NCBI RefSeq assembly: GCF_901000735.1
Contig: NC_081545.1
Location: 12,431,132 to 12,495,131, forward strand
Direction of reading: 5' to 3'
Length of the DNA stretch: 64,000 nt
Source: Corylus avellana
Taxonomy: Eukaryota; Streptophyta; Magnoliopsida; Fagales; Betulaceae
Positions 11,080 to 23,686 of this stretch are shown here, piece by piece (the first letter of the stretch is position 1; each line of letters opens with the position of its first letter). Both the position numbers and the translations under genes were made by a program. The notes under the pieces were generated by a model. The model was not told the origin of the DNA and did not search any database. It saw only the letters and a list, made by a program, of their open reading frames with translations.

Positions 11080-12060
11080 CCCCCTACCCTCAACATTTCA
11101 CACGCCATTTACGCCCCAGGCTTTGCAAAAATCCTCTTGCGAGTGTGTTCTTGTGAGTTTTGTGAGTTCTTGGAGAAGGAGGAGTGATTCTTGGAGGTTT
11201 TTGGCTTCAAGGAGGTAACCTTCTAAGCCTAGCTTATTACATAGTTGTTATGTTGCTTAAGTGCTTTTCATAGTTAGCTTAGTTGGTAGTTTGTAGCTTG
11301 TAGTTACGTTCTTGACCTTAATCTTGGTTTAAGTTGGTATAGCATTTAATTCTTGTTGGCATATTTCCTTTTTGCATGGAGACGTTGTTTTGAGATAGGA
11401 GGACCTAGATATCCTTTTGGTAGCTTTAGAACCAGTTGGGAGGATCGGAGGATGGTTGAACCAAATGAGGTTCTACCTGAAACTTTATGAGTGGACGTAC
11501 AACCATGAGACCAGACTTATGAGCCATCCGGGAGAACGTACGGCCACGAATCCAAACATCCGGTTAGAAGTGTTCTAGGGAACGCCACTTTGGCCAGTCG
11601 TCCAATAACCTCTATTTCCATGTTCTAGGTACGTTTTAGTTAGATTTAGAACTAATGATTGGTCTTTTCTCAGTATTCGAGGTTATTGAGCCTCAAAGGA
11701 ATTTTACAGAGGAACCTTACGAGCTGGGTGAGTACAAACTCATATGGATGCTTGTTGTTACTTTTCTCGCATTGCACGTCTATTTTATATATATCAAACA
11801 TGCATATTTTGCAACTCTCATGAAATACATTTTGCAACTATTGTGAACTCTCTTTTGTGAAAACGTGTGTTGATTAGTAAGATAACAATGAGGCTTGTAA
11901 AACTATGCATGTAAAAGATTGATAAGATAAACTGCATCGTATGACATGGTACACTAGTACGTGCAAGATAACGGCCATGGGTTTACTATACATGTTAACT
12001 TTATGGTCAAATGTGTGTGTGTGTGGGCTTTGAATCCAATGGTTTCGTGACCAAGGCCCA

Positions 12061-12065
12061 GCCAT
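12061..12065. repeat. Left target-site duplication of T1 (GCCAT)
   Basis: GCCAT immediately left of the T1 LTR end. The same five bases follow the other end of T1 at 40130-40134, 28 kb away, which establishes T1 as one insertion interrupted by B1 and B2. Confidence 0.85.
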
Positions 12066-14199
12066 TGTATTGCCCCAAGTTCTGGAGGTAGAGCGATTGA
12101 GAGCAATTGTAACATATTCTCATTTAAAAAAAGATTATTTCTCCTACCATATGTTCACCATAGAAACATAACATCACCAAAGTAATGTCAACTCTCATTA
12201 TTATGAACTCACAAACACAAAATATGCTAGTATTCAATAATCTCAAAAAACAATAAAGTTACACAGTCTATGCTTGTCCCAAGCAGTCTAGTCTATAGAA
12301 TGGAGTCCTAAACACTTCTACTGCTACTGCTCCTGCTAGTCCCAGATTATCGAGACTTTATCTAACAAGAGGTCCACCGGTACCCCTGTCCTCAGTATTA
12401 CAATATATAGGGTAATCTGAAAAAGATGTATAGGGAGAAGGGATGAGTTCGACAACTCAGTATGTAGCCACAACACCAAGATGCTATAAAACATGTTGTG
12501 CAAATTTTTATGTCATAATCTCTGTCATGCACAATACAATTTATGTGGAATAGCATAATAAAGCATGATAGTTGCAAAATGAGTAAGCACTTCCTTTTAC
12601 TTTTCTCCCAAAATAATTGTTTTACCCTTTGACTTGACACTGCAATTTTACCATGAGCGGCGCATGTTGGCTTGTCCCGAAAGACCTATATGTTCATCCT
12701 GTCGTCACAGGGGAGAGCTACTAGGTTGGGAACTTCCTTAGCTGAAGGCCACATGGCCAGTAGCACACACCTTCTCATAACCATCCTTCGGTGCGCTTGC
12801 CATGCTAGCCATGAGGTACCGATCGTGACTATAATCGTGCCTCGGGTTAAACATTTATGAACATGAATGAACATGTAACAGTTCATATGATCTTCTTCTA
12901 TAATGGTATAATACCATGAAACTTTGAGAGCTCCTTATATTCATAATCACATTCATGCATAACTCATCAAAATGAGAAATAAAACTTGGCATTAAAATAA
13001 GAAAGGAAGTGCAATTTCAAATCATGTAAGTGAATGATTTATAATATCTCCGACATTTTTCAAAAGATTTTTAATAAAATATGTTGGTGTTTTTGGTATT
13101 GTGTCCCCTTACCTGGCATTGCATGTCCATAATTTGATTCTGCATTCAACTCACAATTCCTTGGAGTGTTCTCATATTTTTTTTTTTTATTATTATTATT
13201 TTATTCATCCTCCTCTTTCTTTCCCTTCTTTCTTTTCTTTCTTCTCTATTTTCTTTCTTTTCCTTTCTATTTCTTGTCTTTTACTTTATTATTATTATTT
13301 TTTTCTTTCCTGGTAGCACACCCTTTCGTTTCTCTCCCTCCTCTCATGCTCACTTGAGTTGTGAGCAAATGTGGGGAAAATTGCTCCCCTTTGTAAGATG
13401 TAAGAGCTAGCCGCATGTACTCTACCCACCTGCTAAACTAGTACAAGTGTCAAGTAAGCTTGACACCTTAGATGCCCAAGTGTTCACCGAGAAAGCAATG
13501 GGAGCATGTTGTATGCCATCTGTAATTTTAGATGTCAACCAAGTGGGTCTATTAGGCATGCAATGCTTATAACTTAACACTTAGGTGTATTGACATGAAC
13601 CTATCAATATGTAGTCATAAAATTTTATAATTAATCCTCAATAAAAATAAATCTTTTGACTACCACATACCAAAAATTGTGGCCTACTAGAATCGTTAAC
13701 CTATCCAATTAATTTCCCATATCACAGGTACTTTAACTACTTGACAACTTGACCTATTAAATTTAGAAAAATCATATCTCTTTCAATTAAACTCTAAATG
13801 ACACGAAATTTGGCTTGAAATTTTCCTCATTCAAAGAATTACCACATATCCAAAAATCATAACAACCCAGTACCTCAAAAGTTCCTAGAAATTCTATGGC
13901 TCTGTTTGATTGAAATTCCTGTTTTGACACTTGCATTTTCTAAAAATCGTAACTCCTTCTACAAGCGTCCAAAAATCATGAAACCACTTTTAAAATCTTC
14001 ATTTCTCATCATTGTATAAGGTCCTAAAACAGATTTATTTAAGGTCACTCATTGAATTTTCGGCATCCAAAATAATGTGACTTCTCTTTCAATAACCCAC
14101 TAAATTTCTAACTAGCAATTTTCCATCATCTTTCACATTAAGTCTATTTACCTAACTCCATATAAATCTTAATAAAATTGTAAATCCTCCTTATCCTTG
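12066..14199 (-). mobile_element. T1 3' LTR (main part)
   Basis: Minus-strand LTR beginning at 27076 and ending here; it is split by B1, which left CCTTG/CGTTG duplications. It matches the T1 5' LTR (38578-40129) over most of its length. It is longer because about 650 bases (13175-13825), including a T/C-rich tract at 13175-13315, are replaced in the 5' LTR by a short (AT)n tract. No coding sequence. Confidence 0.85.
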
Positions 14200-15431
14200 T
14201 GATAAGTGCTAAAATATTTATATTTTCAGCCCTTAACTTGCATGTTTTAATCCTTTGGTTTTAGTTAATTAGGCCATTTTAATTCTTTTTTTGTGTTTTT
14301 CATACTTTTGCAGGCTTTTGGAAGAAAATGAAGTAGATCTAGATGATTTGGGCACAGAAAGAGAAGAGGAGAAAATTGGAGCTCCCTGGTATTGCAATCA
14401 ATTGCAGGGTACCTGCGATTAAGCACAGTACTTGACAGCACACAGCACAAAGTAGGCCATGTGCAGGAGACACATCAAGTGGCGGCTAAAGTGTCACTCT
14501 TTCCATATTAGGGTTTCCCAACTCCCATTTGTAATAGGTCTCAAAACCCTATGAAATCCCTAGGTTTACTACTTTGCCAAGGACTTCTAAAACATATAAA
14601 TAGACCCTTAAGCCTCTAGAATAGAGATAATTTGTAAGGAAAGAGGAGGAGCTCTTGAAGTTCAAGTCTCGGGTTTATTCCTTTCTTTTCTTTTATGAAG
14701 ATGTTTAACATCAACTCTATGTGTAGCTAATTTATTTAGTAGGGCTTGATTGAAGCCCTAGTTATGTTTAATTAATATTTCAATATTGACGCCTTTGTGA
14801 TGATCTTGTTGTGCTATTTAACTTGATTAATACCTGCTTGCATGAATTCCTTATATGTGTGTGCCTGATCATCATATGCATGTGGTATGAACTAGTTTTT
14901 TAGATCAAATTGGATGACCGAGTCCTGGTTTTAGATTCTTGGGTTAATCAACATGGGGAACCGGGAGTATACACCCATGCCCTAGGCCTCGTGTGTTTGT
15001 TGATTTTCATAGAACATATGCTTTTCTAAAGAACAACTCAGTATATACCACGCTAAATCCTTTAGGAAAGAAAAGAGTTAGAGTATACACCCATGCCTAA
15101 CTCGTTGTTTAGGGAAATCTATCGCTTAAGTAGTATACACTCATGCCCTTAGGTTGACAAACATTAGATATGCATAACGTGATCAAAGCATTGACATATT
15201 GTTATATTAGTTGAATATAATTAGTGGGGGATATCAAAGCCCTACCTTTTTATTATTATTAACTCAATCAATCTCTGTTTCATTTAAGGAATTTATTTTT
15301 AAACGAAAAATTCAGCAATCCTGATGAGAATGATCCTGTACTTGCACCATATACTACTATGTTGACTGTGTGCACTTGCAGGTAAAAGTACAATTATTTA
15401 CCTATTAATTTAGGTAGATATTTGCACAACA
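14200..15431 (+). mobile_element. B1 5' LTR
   Basis: TGATAAGTGCTAAAATATTT to TTGCACAACA. The left target duplication is CCTTG (14195-14199); its partner after the 3' LTR is CGTTG (27026-27030), one mismatch. The palindrome cluster is partly deleted (about 14389-14455 only), which shortens this copy to 1232 bases. Confidence 0.9.
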
Positions 15432-15592
15432 AGTTTTTGGCGCCGTTGTCGGGGATTGCGGCGAATTTTGTTTAAAATTATTTTCTTTAGCTTTGTTATT
15501 GTAATTTTCAAAAATTTTAATTTAGTTGTTAGCAAAAATAAAAAAAATAATAATATTTTTTGTTTCCCTAACTTTTATGTTTTCTGTTTCAG
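15382..15592 (+). other. Predicted leader intron across the primer site (B1)
   Basis: CAG|GTAAAA near the LTR end and a pyrimidine-rich TTTTCTGTTTCAG|G before gag form a good plant intron pair (211 bases). B2 (30156-30359) and B3 (51547-51751) have the same pair at similar distance. This is a prediction from sequence only. Confidence 0.4.
15438..15455 (+). promoter_or_regulatory. B1 primer binding site, tRNA-Asp
   Basis: TGGCGCCGTTGTCGGGGA after the spacer 'agtttt'; 17 of 18 bases match the complement of the plant tRNA-Asp 3' end including CCA. The same site recurs in B2 and B3. Confidence 0.9.
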
Positions 15593-15599
15593 GATTACG

Positions 15600-16498
15600 G
15601 ATTGGCATTCTGTGATTGCGATCAATCATCAGCCAAGTACAATCGAGCGCACGGCGATTGAACACACCAACTTGCGATCAAGTGCAGTTCCAGGGAGCTT
15701 CCGAACCAGTAGCATTGAAGCTGCCTAACTGAAGAAGTAATTTAGTTGATGCGAGGTCTTTGATCTCAAGCCTCAACTGTTCTTCCACTCGATTCTGAAA
15801 TTGAGTGGACAATTCGAAAATGACCTAGAGACAAAGAAGAAGAAGAAGAAATTGATATGGAAGACTTGCAAGAGAATCCAATTGGGCCAAGACCATTATA
15901 GGCAAATCCACCACGGGTGAGGAGACCAATGAAGCAGGCAAATGTTCTAGCAAACCTCCATCAACCCTCATGCATAGCATATCAACCGGAGGTGGATGGC
16001 AGCTATTATATCTCTCCTCAAATCCTCAATGCATTGACTCACTTCAGAGGCACAGCTACTGAGGATCCCAACTTGCATCTTAAGGAATTCTTTGACATAT
16101 GCAAGTTGTAGCATGTCCAAGGCCTAACTCCAGAGAGAATCAGGTTAGTCCTCTTTCCTTTGTCCTTGAAAGATAATGCTATACTGTGGTACAATTCCTT
16201 GCCTGGAGATTCTATCCATACTTGGGAAGAATTGACCACCAAGTTTCTGAAGAGGTTTTTCCCAGCCCAGAAGACAAAACAACTTAAAAGGGAACTTCAA
16301 ATGTTCCAACAACGAGACGGAGATTTGTTCTTTGAGGCCTGGGATCACTTCAATTCCTTGCTTCTGAAGTGCCCACATCACAACATCCCTCAAGATGAGC
16401 AGGTACAAATTTTCTATGAAGGATTCGATGATACTAATAAAGGGATGGTTGATTCAGCTTGTGGGGGAACACTTATGGAGAAGAGTAGTGAGGAAGCT
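15600..16498 (+). pseudogene. B1 gag, N-terminal part (broken)
   Basis: Gag forms the particle that packages retroelement RNA. The frame reads a basic/acidic leader, then the Retrotrans_gag-type core (from 'LNALTHFRGTATEDPNLHLK' near 16027 to 'GGTLMEKSSEEA' at 16495). Motifs include LKEFFDIC, WYNSLPGDS, FFPAQKTKQLKREL and FYEGFDDTNKGMVDSA. A CAG-to-TAG change at 16109-16111 stops it, and the leader before 15900 is frame-shifted. A family B solo LTR interrupts the gene at 16499; it resumes at 17877. Confidence 0.85.
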
Positions 16499-17871
16499 TG
16501 ATAAATGCTAAAATATTCAAATTTTCAGCCCTTATCTTGCATGTTTTAATCCTTTGGTTTTGGTTAATTAGGCCATTTTACTTCCTTTTTTGTGTTTTTC
16601 ATGATTTTACAGGCTTTTGGAAGAAAATGAAGAAAAACTAGGAGATTTGGGTTCAAAAAGGAGAAGATGGAAATTTGGAACTCCCTGGTACTGCGATCAA
16701 TCGCAGAGTACTTGCGATCGAGCGCAACATCAGAGAAGACACTGCACGAGCTAGGCCAGGAGCGATCGAGCGCAGGCCAAAAGCATCCATCGCAGACGTG
16801 CGATCAAGTGCACTCGGGCTGCGATCGAGCGCATCCGTGCGCAGGAGACATCCCAAGTGGCGGCTACAATGTCCCTATTTTTATATTAGGGTTTTTTCAA
16901 CTCCAAATTGTAATAGGATTAAAACCCTACGAAATCCCTAGGGTTTACTACTTTTCTAGGGACTTCTAAAGCCTATAAATAAACCTCTTAGGTTCTAGGA
17001 ATAGGTGTGGAGAAAAGAGGCACAAGCTCTGGAAAGGAACTGAAGGCTGAATCAAGAGGAGTTTGGGTTTTTCTTCTTTCCACCCTTTTTATCTTTATTA
17101 TGTAGTTTATACTTTGTTTAGGGCTAGATTGAAGCCCTAGTTATGTTAAATTAATATTTCAATATTGGTGCCATGTGATGATCATGTTGTGCTATTTAAC
17201 TTGATTAATACCTGTTTGCATGAATTCCTCATATGTGTATGCCTGATCAACATGTGCATGTGGTATGGACTTGTTAGTTAGATCAATTTGGATGACCGAG
17301 TCTTGGGTTTAACATAAGTAACAAGAGATATCCACGCCGGATTCTTGGGTTAATCAACATAGGGAACTGGGGGTATGTGTCCATGCCCTAGGCCTTGTGT
17401 GTTTGTCGATTTCCATAGAACATATGCTTTTGTAAAGAACAACTTAGTATAGACCATGCTAAATCCTTTAGGAAAGAAAAGAGTTAGAGTATGGACCAAG
17501 TGCCTAACTCGTTGCTTAGAGAAATCAATAGCTTAAGGAGTTAGGATTTAACCCTTAGGTTGGCAAACATTAAATATGCATAACTTGATCAAAGCATTGG
17601 CATATTGTTATATTAATCGAATATAATTAGTGGTGGATATCAAAACCCTAATCCTTTTTAGTTTTTGTTTATCTTTTATTTTATTGAATTCAATCGTGAC
17701 AATTGAATTTTATCTTTTAATTAAATAGGAAATTACTTCTAAACGTAATTTTCCAATCCTCGTGGAAATGATCTCATATTTGCTTGCTATACTATTGTTT
17801 TGATCTTGTGCACTTGCGAGTTAAAACATACCATTATTTACCTATTAATTTAGGTAGATTTTTGCACAACA
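16499..17871 (+). mobile_element. Solo LTR, family B, inserted in B1 gag
   Basis: TGATAAATGCTAAAA...TTGCACAACA with perfect target duplication AAGCT (16494-16498 and 17872-17876). It keeps a full palindrome cluster at about 16690-16855. The family has inserted into its own gag, so the donor was younger than B1. Confidence 0.95.
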
Positions 17872-17876
17872 AAGCT

Positions 17877-18602
17877 GTAGAACTTTTTGAGATATTAAGT
17901 GAGCACTCACAGCAATTCTGTTCAAGGGGAAGAAGCAGAATCAAAAGCAAGGGCATGTATGAAGTAAACCTCAATGGGGAATTAACCAATCAGTTGGCTG
18001 CGGTAGAAAAGAAATTGGATATGATTGTCAAGGCCATGACTGTTCAGAAAATCTCACCTCTGCAATAGGACACACCAATCTAGGTATGTGATATCTGTTC
18101 CCATTTAGATCACAGGACTAAGACGTGTCCTTTTGCAGCGCAAGAAGAGGTGAATTTTGTAGGACAAAACAATTATCCCCACAAGAACAACCCATACTCC
18201 AATACTTACAATCCAGGATGGCGCAACCATCCAAATTTCTCTTGGAGCAATAATCAAGGATAGCAGAAAGGGCCCCAACAAGCAAGCCAACCAACTCAAG
18301 AGCCAAAGATGAACCAACTGGAGAATATGATACACAACCTGGTGACTTCACAACAGCAATTCATGGCTGATAAAAAACAAGTCAATACAAAGACTGAGCA
18401 AGCCATACAAAAACTCGAAGTGCAAATGGGTCAGATCGCAAAGGAGCTGAGTGAGAGGAAGCAGGGAGAATTTCCAGCTCAAACAATACCTATCCCAGGG
18501 AGTCACCAGCAGCTGAAGGCAGTCACAAATCTAAGAGGTCCTGCTCCTTCAAGGGCACTTGAGCCAAATTCTGAAGGGCTCAAGTGCAGCTCTTCACACT
18601 AG
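17877..18602 (+). pseudogene. B1 gag, C-terminal part (broken)
   Basis: Continues the gag frame ('VELFEILSEHSQQFCSRGRS'). After two stops (near 18067 and 18082) it shows an intact CX2CX4HX4C zinc knuckle (CDICSHLDHRTKTC, about 18087-18128), the only intact one among the three family B copies. Then come an N/Y-rich linker (NPYSNTYNPGWRNHPNFSW) and a helical region. It ends at a stop at 18600-18602. Family B gag is about 510 codons; this copy has at least four disabling changes plus the LTR insertion. Confidence 0.8.
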
Positions 18603-19463
18603 GAGCTTTACAGTCACAAGTAGACGCGTTTGAGCAGTCAAGAACCTCAAGCGCATCTACTCAAAACAATGGTACTGAAGCCACTGAAGGCGGTAACATT
18701 TTCCCTCTTGTCTTCTTCATCTTACTGTCTTTACTTCACATATGTTTCAATTATCCTTTATGTTTCATTTTCATTATTGACCTTTACTTCACTTTTCTTT
18801 TCTTTTGTTTTCAAAAAAAAAAAAATGTATATATATATATATATTGACATTTTGTTACTACGATCGATCGCAACAAGATGAGATCGAGCGCATTAACGAA
18901 AGGTGGCTCGACGCTTTCTGTCAGTGTGATCGAACGCACCTTAGGTGCGATCGAGTGCACCTGACCCATACACGCATTTCAGGCCGAATGCGATTGAGCA
19001 CACCAAGTGTGCGATCGAGCGCACTCGGACAGTAGGGCCTGCGACCTATTTTAGGTCACTTTTCCCCCTGACCCCACAACTATTCTCTTGGCACCGTACA
19101 AGTTCTCCCACACACCCCACCTCCGGCACTCGTCCTCCTCCCATTTTTCTCCTAGTTTTCATCAAAACCATTACACCACCACCACATAAGTCACTTCTCC
19201 GCCCACCATACCACCATTTTTCTACCACAACCACTTCATACATCCCATTAACAGCCCATCTCCGAACACTCACCCAACCTCTAATTTTCTCTTATTTTCT
19301 CTTATTTTTCTTGTAATTGTGGGTGTTCATCCACCCACATTGCCTCTGTGTTGGGATTTTCTTGTTTTTGAAGGGAGTTTTTGGCACCTTTGGCCGTAGT
19401 TGTTTTTGTGGTCATGAGAAGTGCACACCACCTGTTCGACGAAAGTCCCCAATCAAGCTCAAC
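18603..19463 (+). repeat. B1 gag-to-ORF2 spacer with palindrome cluster
   Basis: No pol lies here, where an autonomous element would carry it. The spacer has an A-rich/(TA)n tract (about 18817-18845). Six copies of GATCGAGCGCA-type palindromes follow at about 18860-19030, including TGCGATCGAGCGCAC near 19013. Next is a C/A-rich stretch (19060-19290) and the conserved block 'gtgggtgttcatccacccacattgcctctgtg', which can form a hairpin. Confidence 0.7.
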
Positions 19464-20582
19464 AAGCCTAGAACCCGTGCTTCTTCCTCTTGGGGGTCCA
19501 AGGCCCAAGCCATTTCTCCCCCACCCACTTTTGAGGAGCGGGAGCTACTATTTGAGACCACCTTCGCCATAAGAGAAGACTTTCAAAACCATGAGGTGGC
19601 TCAGTGGGCAGTCGCTGAGTTCAAACGAAGGGGGCTCAAGAAGCTGTTCAAACCAGTCACCACCACTGCCTACCAAAAGCTGGTGATCAAATTTTATGCC
19701 AACCTTTGCTAGGATGGCGACAATTTGGTGGCTCTCTCTTCGAAGGTGCAAGGCCAAATTATTCATGTGACTAGGGCCAACATAGCCGCAGCCTTGCAGT
19801 GCAATGATGAGCATCCTCCAGAAACTGCAAATCTTGCAGAGCAACCGCCCCGATACTATGTGGCGGAAATCATTGAGGATATGTGCCAAGGGCACTATGC
19901 AGATGCCCACCATAATGCCGGCAGCCTGTCCAAGCTACCTCGAAGGCTGTGGTTTGTTGATTTCGTTTTGCACCAAAATGCCTTCCCCTTGGGACACAAA
20001 ACTCAAAGGCGTGATCAGTTTCTCCAAACTCTTTACACCTTCCATAAGGATGCTCGGTATTCCATTCTCAACATCATTTGAAACCAAATCCATATATTTT
20101 GGAATGGAGTGCACATTGGGGGAGTAGAGTCCACATACTCATGCGGGTTGCCTTTCCCCTACTTGATCACTTACATTCTTCGCAAAAAGGGCATTAAGGG
20201 CACCGCAACTGATGAGCCAGTCACCACCACTCCAATATATGGAATTTGCCAATGGAACAAGAGCTGCTCCCATATGCCCTGGGCACCTCCAGAAGCTGGG
20301 GAAGAGGCGGAGGAGGCTGAACCAATGGTAGAAAATGAACCAACAACTCAGCCGGTAGCAGAAGATGAGGAGGAGGCCTTAGTTGACTTTTGCGCTGCCC
20401 AATACCACTCCCTTTGTGAAGAAATGGCAAGCCTTTGGAAAGAGCTGGCTGATCAAAGAAGGGAGGCTCGGGAGGATAAGGCACTAATGGATCAACGCCT
20501 AGCTGCCTTGGAAGAATTGATGCAAACCATCCTCAGACCTTTGCCACCACCATCTGGAGCATCTACTTCTAGCGAGCACTGA
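19464..20582 (+). pseudogene. B1 second ORF, plant-transposon-protein type (broken)
   Basis: About 372 codons. Recognised as the extra protein found in Athila-like plant retroelements (the 'putative plant transposon protein' type); its function is unknown. It opens with PRTRASSS (the start codon is AAG here, ATG in B2 and B3). A globular part follows (ERELLFETTFAIREDFQNHE, FKRRGLKKL, LVIKFYANL, HVTRANIAAALQC), then conserved ARYYVAEIIEDMCQ-like and FWNGVHVGGAES-like motifs. The C-terminus is an E-rich linker and a coiled coil (about residues 310-355), ending with a proline run. Stops at 19710-19712 and 20079-20081 break it. No membrane segment is apparent, so an envelope role is not supported. 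Confidence 0.7.
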
Positions 20583-21229
20583 GATGGGACCATTGTCTAG
20601 CTGAAGACGTAAAACATAGCGCTCATGGGTGGCACCCCATAGCATATCCTTTTATTTTGTTTCACTTAAGTTTTTTCTTTATTTTATTTTGGTGTTTTTT
20701 GTGTATTTAGTGTTTTGTCTTGTTTTCCATTCTATTATTGCGATCGATCGTAACCCGCATGCAATCGAGCGCAAGTCTCCATTTGTGAGTTCAATGCATT
20801 CTGTTAGTGCAATCGAACGCACCATGCGTGCGATCGAACGCACCATGTCTGCGATCGAGCGCACTTAGGTAGCATCCCATCATTATCTTTTTATTTTGTT
20901 TTGTTTAATGTGTTTTCAGTTCAATTTTTATTTAGTTTTAGATTTTGTTCCTTTTTACTTGTTTGTGTGTTTTCTTATTTCGCAGGGACAAGTGTGCTTT
21001 AATTCGAGTTTGGGGGTGTGCTATAAGCCATGCTTTCCAAGACTATGTCTGCCATCTCCTGGGTACATTCTTTCCTTTACTTAGACACATTGGGGACAAT
21101 GTGTCATTGAAGTTTGGGGGTATGGGCACACATGTTCACACACACTTTGTCCCAATTTCGTGTTATTTGTTTTGTGTGTTGTAAGTTTATTTGAAAAAAA
21201 AAAAAAAAAAAATTATGTATGTTCATGCT
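20583..21229 (+). mobile_element. B1 3' non-coding region
   Basis: Holds a palindrome pair cluster at about 20739-20870 and two purine tracts resembling the true primer for plus-strand synthesis (21006-21020 and 21110-21124). Between these tracts is the conserved block 'ttagacacattggggacaatgtgtcatt', an inverted repeat (GACACATTG / CAATGTGTC). A solo family A LTR begins at 21230. Confidence 0.7.
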
Positions 21230-22596
21230 TGATGTGATATTTTTGTGACCAAAAATATCAATAATAAAATAACCACTCGCAATAGTACGAATCCTGTAGG
21301 ATAGGGCTATATTGAGGGTGTCAAACCTCAAGGACTGCAGGAGTTTTATTATCAAACTCAAAAGATTAAAATTAACTTAATTAAAAAGATATTTGATTTG
21401 ATTTTCTTTAAAACTAAAGTGCATGAAAATAAAAGAGGTTTAAAATAAGAGAGAGTGTAGGGTATTGACTTCACCTCTATCCACACAACAATGGTTAATC
21501 ATAATTAATCCTAAAAATTCATTCTATGTATGTTATAAATAAACAAGAAACTACCTTATTAAAGAATAAGCATAATCAATCTTCGGTTGGCACGGATCGT
21601 CCACCTAACCACTAAGATGCGGTACGACCCATCTTTCCTAGGTATAAATTATCAAATTCTTTAACAGGATACATACAATCAATGAATAAGTGTAACCCAT
21701 CTTCGGTTGGCATGGACTGTCTACTTAAATTACACTAAACTAGGGTGTAGTACAATCCGTCTTCCCTAGGCATGGCCTATCAAATCCTATTGATTATATG
21801 TCAATTAAACCCATTGTATAACCATCATTCTCATAATCACAGAAAACAAGAATGATTTGAGATCAACAAAAGTAAAATACTTTCTAAGACAAGAGAAGAA
21901 TTTCACAAATATTGATATTGGAATTTAAGAACAATTGCATTTAATAATTAAGAACAGAATCAAAAGGTAGCAATTCTCATAGTTATATAATCAACATACA
22001 TAAATTGAAAATCTAGAAATTAAATACAATCAAACCATTGTTCTTGGATAGGGTTACATCAACACCTCACAAAGGGGTTTAGCCGGTCATGATCTTCTAA
22101 GCTTCAAAGACAATTTACTGAATTTTTACTCTAGAAAGCGGTGTGTATTTTTCTCAACGCTTAGAGGCCTATTTATAGGGATTAGGAGAGTCCTGGAAGC
22201 CCTAGGAATCCCAAAAAAATCGTAATTCAGTCTCCCAGTCGGATTGGGAGACCTAGAAAAACTTTCCTTATCAATTTCGGACTCTTTTTAGTCTCTGCCG
22301 TGCGCGTGCGCTCGAGCGCACTGTAGCTGCGCTCGAGCATACTGTAACTACAGTATGTGCTACAGTAACTCTGCTATAATAAATTGCTATAGTACCGCTA
22401 CAGTAAAAAATGCTATAGTCTGCTACAATGAATCCGCTATAGTAAATTGCATTTTGAGCCCAAAAATCAATGATTTTCTTGTATCTTTGTTAAACACCTG
22501 ACAACACAAACAAAACAAAATCAAACAAATAACAATGCTAAGGAATTAACATATGCAAATTAAGGGGCTTGAATGTGCAACATTCGGCGCTTATCA
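21230..22596 (-). mobile_element. Solo LTR, family A, inside B1
   Basis: Minus-strand copy: ends TGATGTGATATT... and ...GGCGCTTATCA on the plus strand. Perfect target duplication ATGCT (21225-21229 and 22597-22601). B2 keeps the empty site in its matching stretch near 34548-34565. It holds a perfect TGCGCTCGAGCGCA palindrome near 22307 and the CTACAGT array to about 22445. Confidence 0.95.
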
Positions 22597-22601
22597 ATGC
22601 T

Positions 22602-23291
22602 TATCCTAAAATTTTAGGTTGATCTAAAAGAATTGTGATTTGAATTCATCAGTGAGTTTAAAATTTTGAACACATGATCTGATGAGTGAATCTATTAGTT
22701 TGGTTACTTGTTTAGGATTGTTGAAAAATTACATGTTTGATCTGAGCATTCAAGCACATTAGAACATAATTTGTGAGGAATGACATGAGGTCTAATATGT
22801 GTGTTTTTGCATCTAGGATGAAGTTGGATGACTTATTAGATGACACTGTGGCATATATAGTAGTGAAAAAAAAAAAAAAAGAAGAAGAAGAAGAGGAAGA
22901 ATAAATAAATGATCATTGATGGCTTTTCAATGAGTAATTGGATCTCTTGTCTCAAAGCATTGAGTGTTCATGTCAAAAGATGAAAAATTTGGATTTGATC
23001 AATGTCATGGTTATTTGGTTTTGTAGCCTTTTTGACTCGAGTTTGTAGGTCCTTAGGGGTGTCTCTACACCTAATGCCCTAAAACCACCTGGTTTAGGAG
23101 TCATTGACTTAACACTTGCTACAAGGGTCAATTTGAAAGCTTAAGGGAACCAACATTGCACAACCTGACCAAAAAAAGATAAAAAAAAAAAAAAAAAAAA
23201 GAAGAAAGAAAAAGAAATATGCCAGTGTGTCATTCTAATAGGAATTTCAGTAAATTCTGAGATAAGGAGACATTGCATATTGGAAATATTT
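22602..23291 (+). mobile_element. B1 3' non-coding region, continued
   Basis: Parallel to B2 34560-35668. It has poly-A and GAA-rich runs (22866-22905, 23166-23215) and the phrase 'ttttgactcgagtttgtaggtcc'. No coding sequence. Confidence 0.65.
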
Positions 23292-23296
23292 GGAAG

Positions 23297-23680
23297 TGAT
23301 AAGCGCCAAATGTTGCACATTCAAGCCCCTTAATTTGCATATGTTAATTCCTTAGCGTTGTTATTTGTTTGATTTTGTTTTGTTTTTGTGTTTTCAGGTT
23401 ATAAATAAAGATGCAATTAATTCCATTGATTTTGGGTTTAAAAGCACACTTTGAGATGATTAAGCTTAGCCAATCATAATAGAGGACCTATATGTTGTGG
23501 TTAAGTTTAATCAAATAAAGGAAGGGATTAATTCGGAATTTCTCAAATTAGAGTCAAAATCGGATTGGATTCAGATTTGGATTCTGCATATGTCTCGGTA
23601 TTTTGGCCATAACTTTCAACTCAAATATCTGATTGAGGTGATTCAAGTGGCACTGGAAAGCTAACTCAAATACCACATCA
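23297..23680 (+). mobile_element. Family A LTR, internally deleted (left arm)
   Basis: Starts TGATAAGCGCCAAATG and matches the reverse complement of 25271 down to about 24905. It then jumps from 'gctaactcaaa' straight to the last bases of the LTR, 'taccacatca'. About 1.1 kb is missing, with 3-4 bases of homology (caaa) at the join. Confidence 0.9.
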
Positions 23681-23686
23681 ATAATT

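Larger units (their letters stand above)
10790..12065 (+). mobile_element. Family D LTR, left part (interrupted by T1)
   Basis: Identified as an LTR by continuity: T1 is flanked by GCCAT duplications, and the sequence resumes at 40135 and ends in GGGGCATTACA at 40883. From 10790 to 11040 it has about eight diverged copies of GGACGTACGCT / GGATGTATGCT. A TATA box (TATAAATA) lies at 11072-11079, followed by a purine-rich leader. There is no coding sequence; the ORFs here are chance. The 5' end is hidden by the gap. Confidence 0.6.

Noticed and set aside
10658..11218. ORFs around the second N run
   Set aside because: Translations of the GACGTACGCT motif array of an LTR; frames run through N or have no coding signature.
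13101..13357. Phenylalanine/serine-rich ORFs
   Set aside because: Translation of a T/C-rich low-complexity tract in the T1 LTR.
19464..20582. Envelope protein (retrovirus-like) for the second ORF
   Set aside because: Position fits the Athila env-like slot, but no signal peptide or membrane segment is apparent in any of the three copies; the domain resembles the plant transposon protein type.
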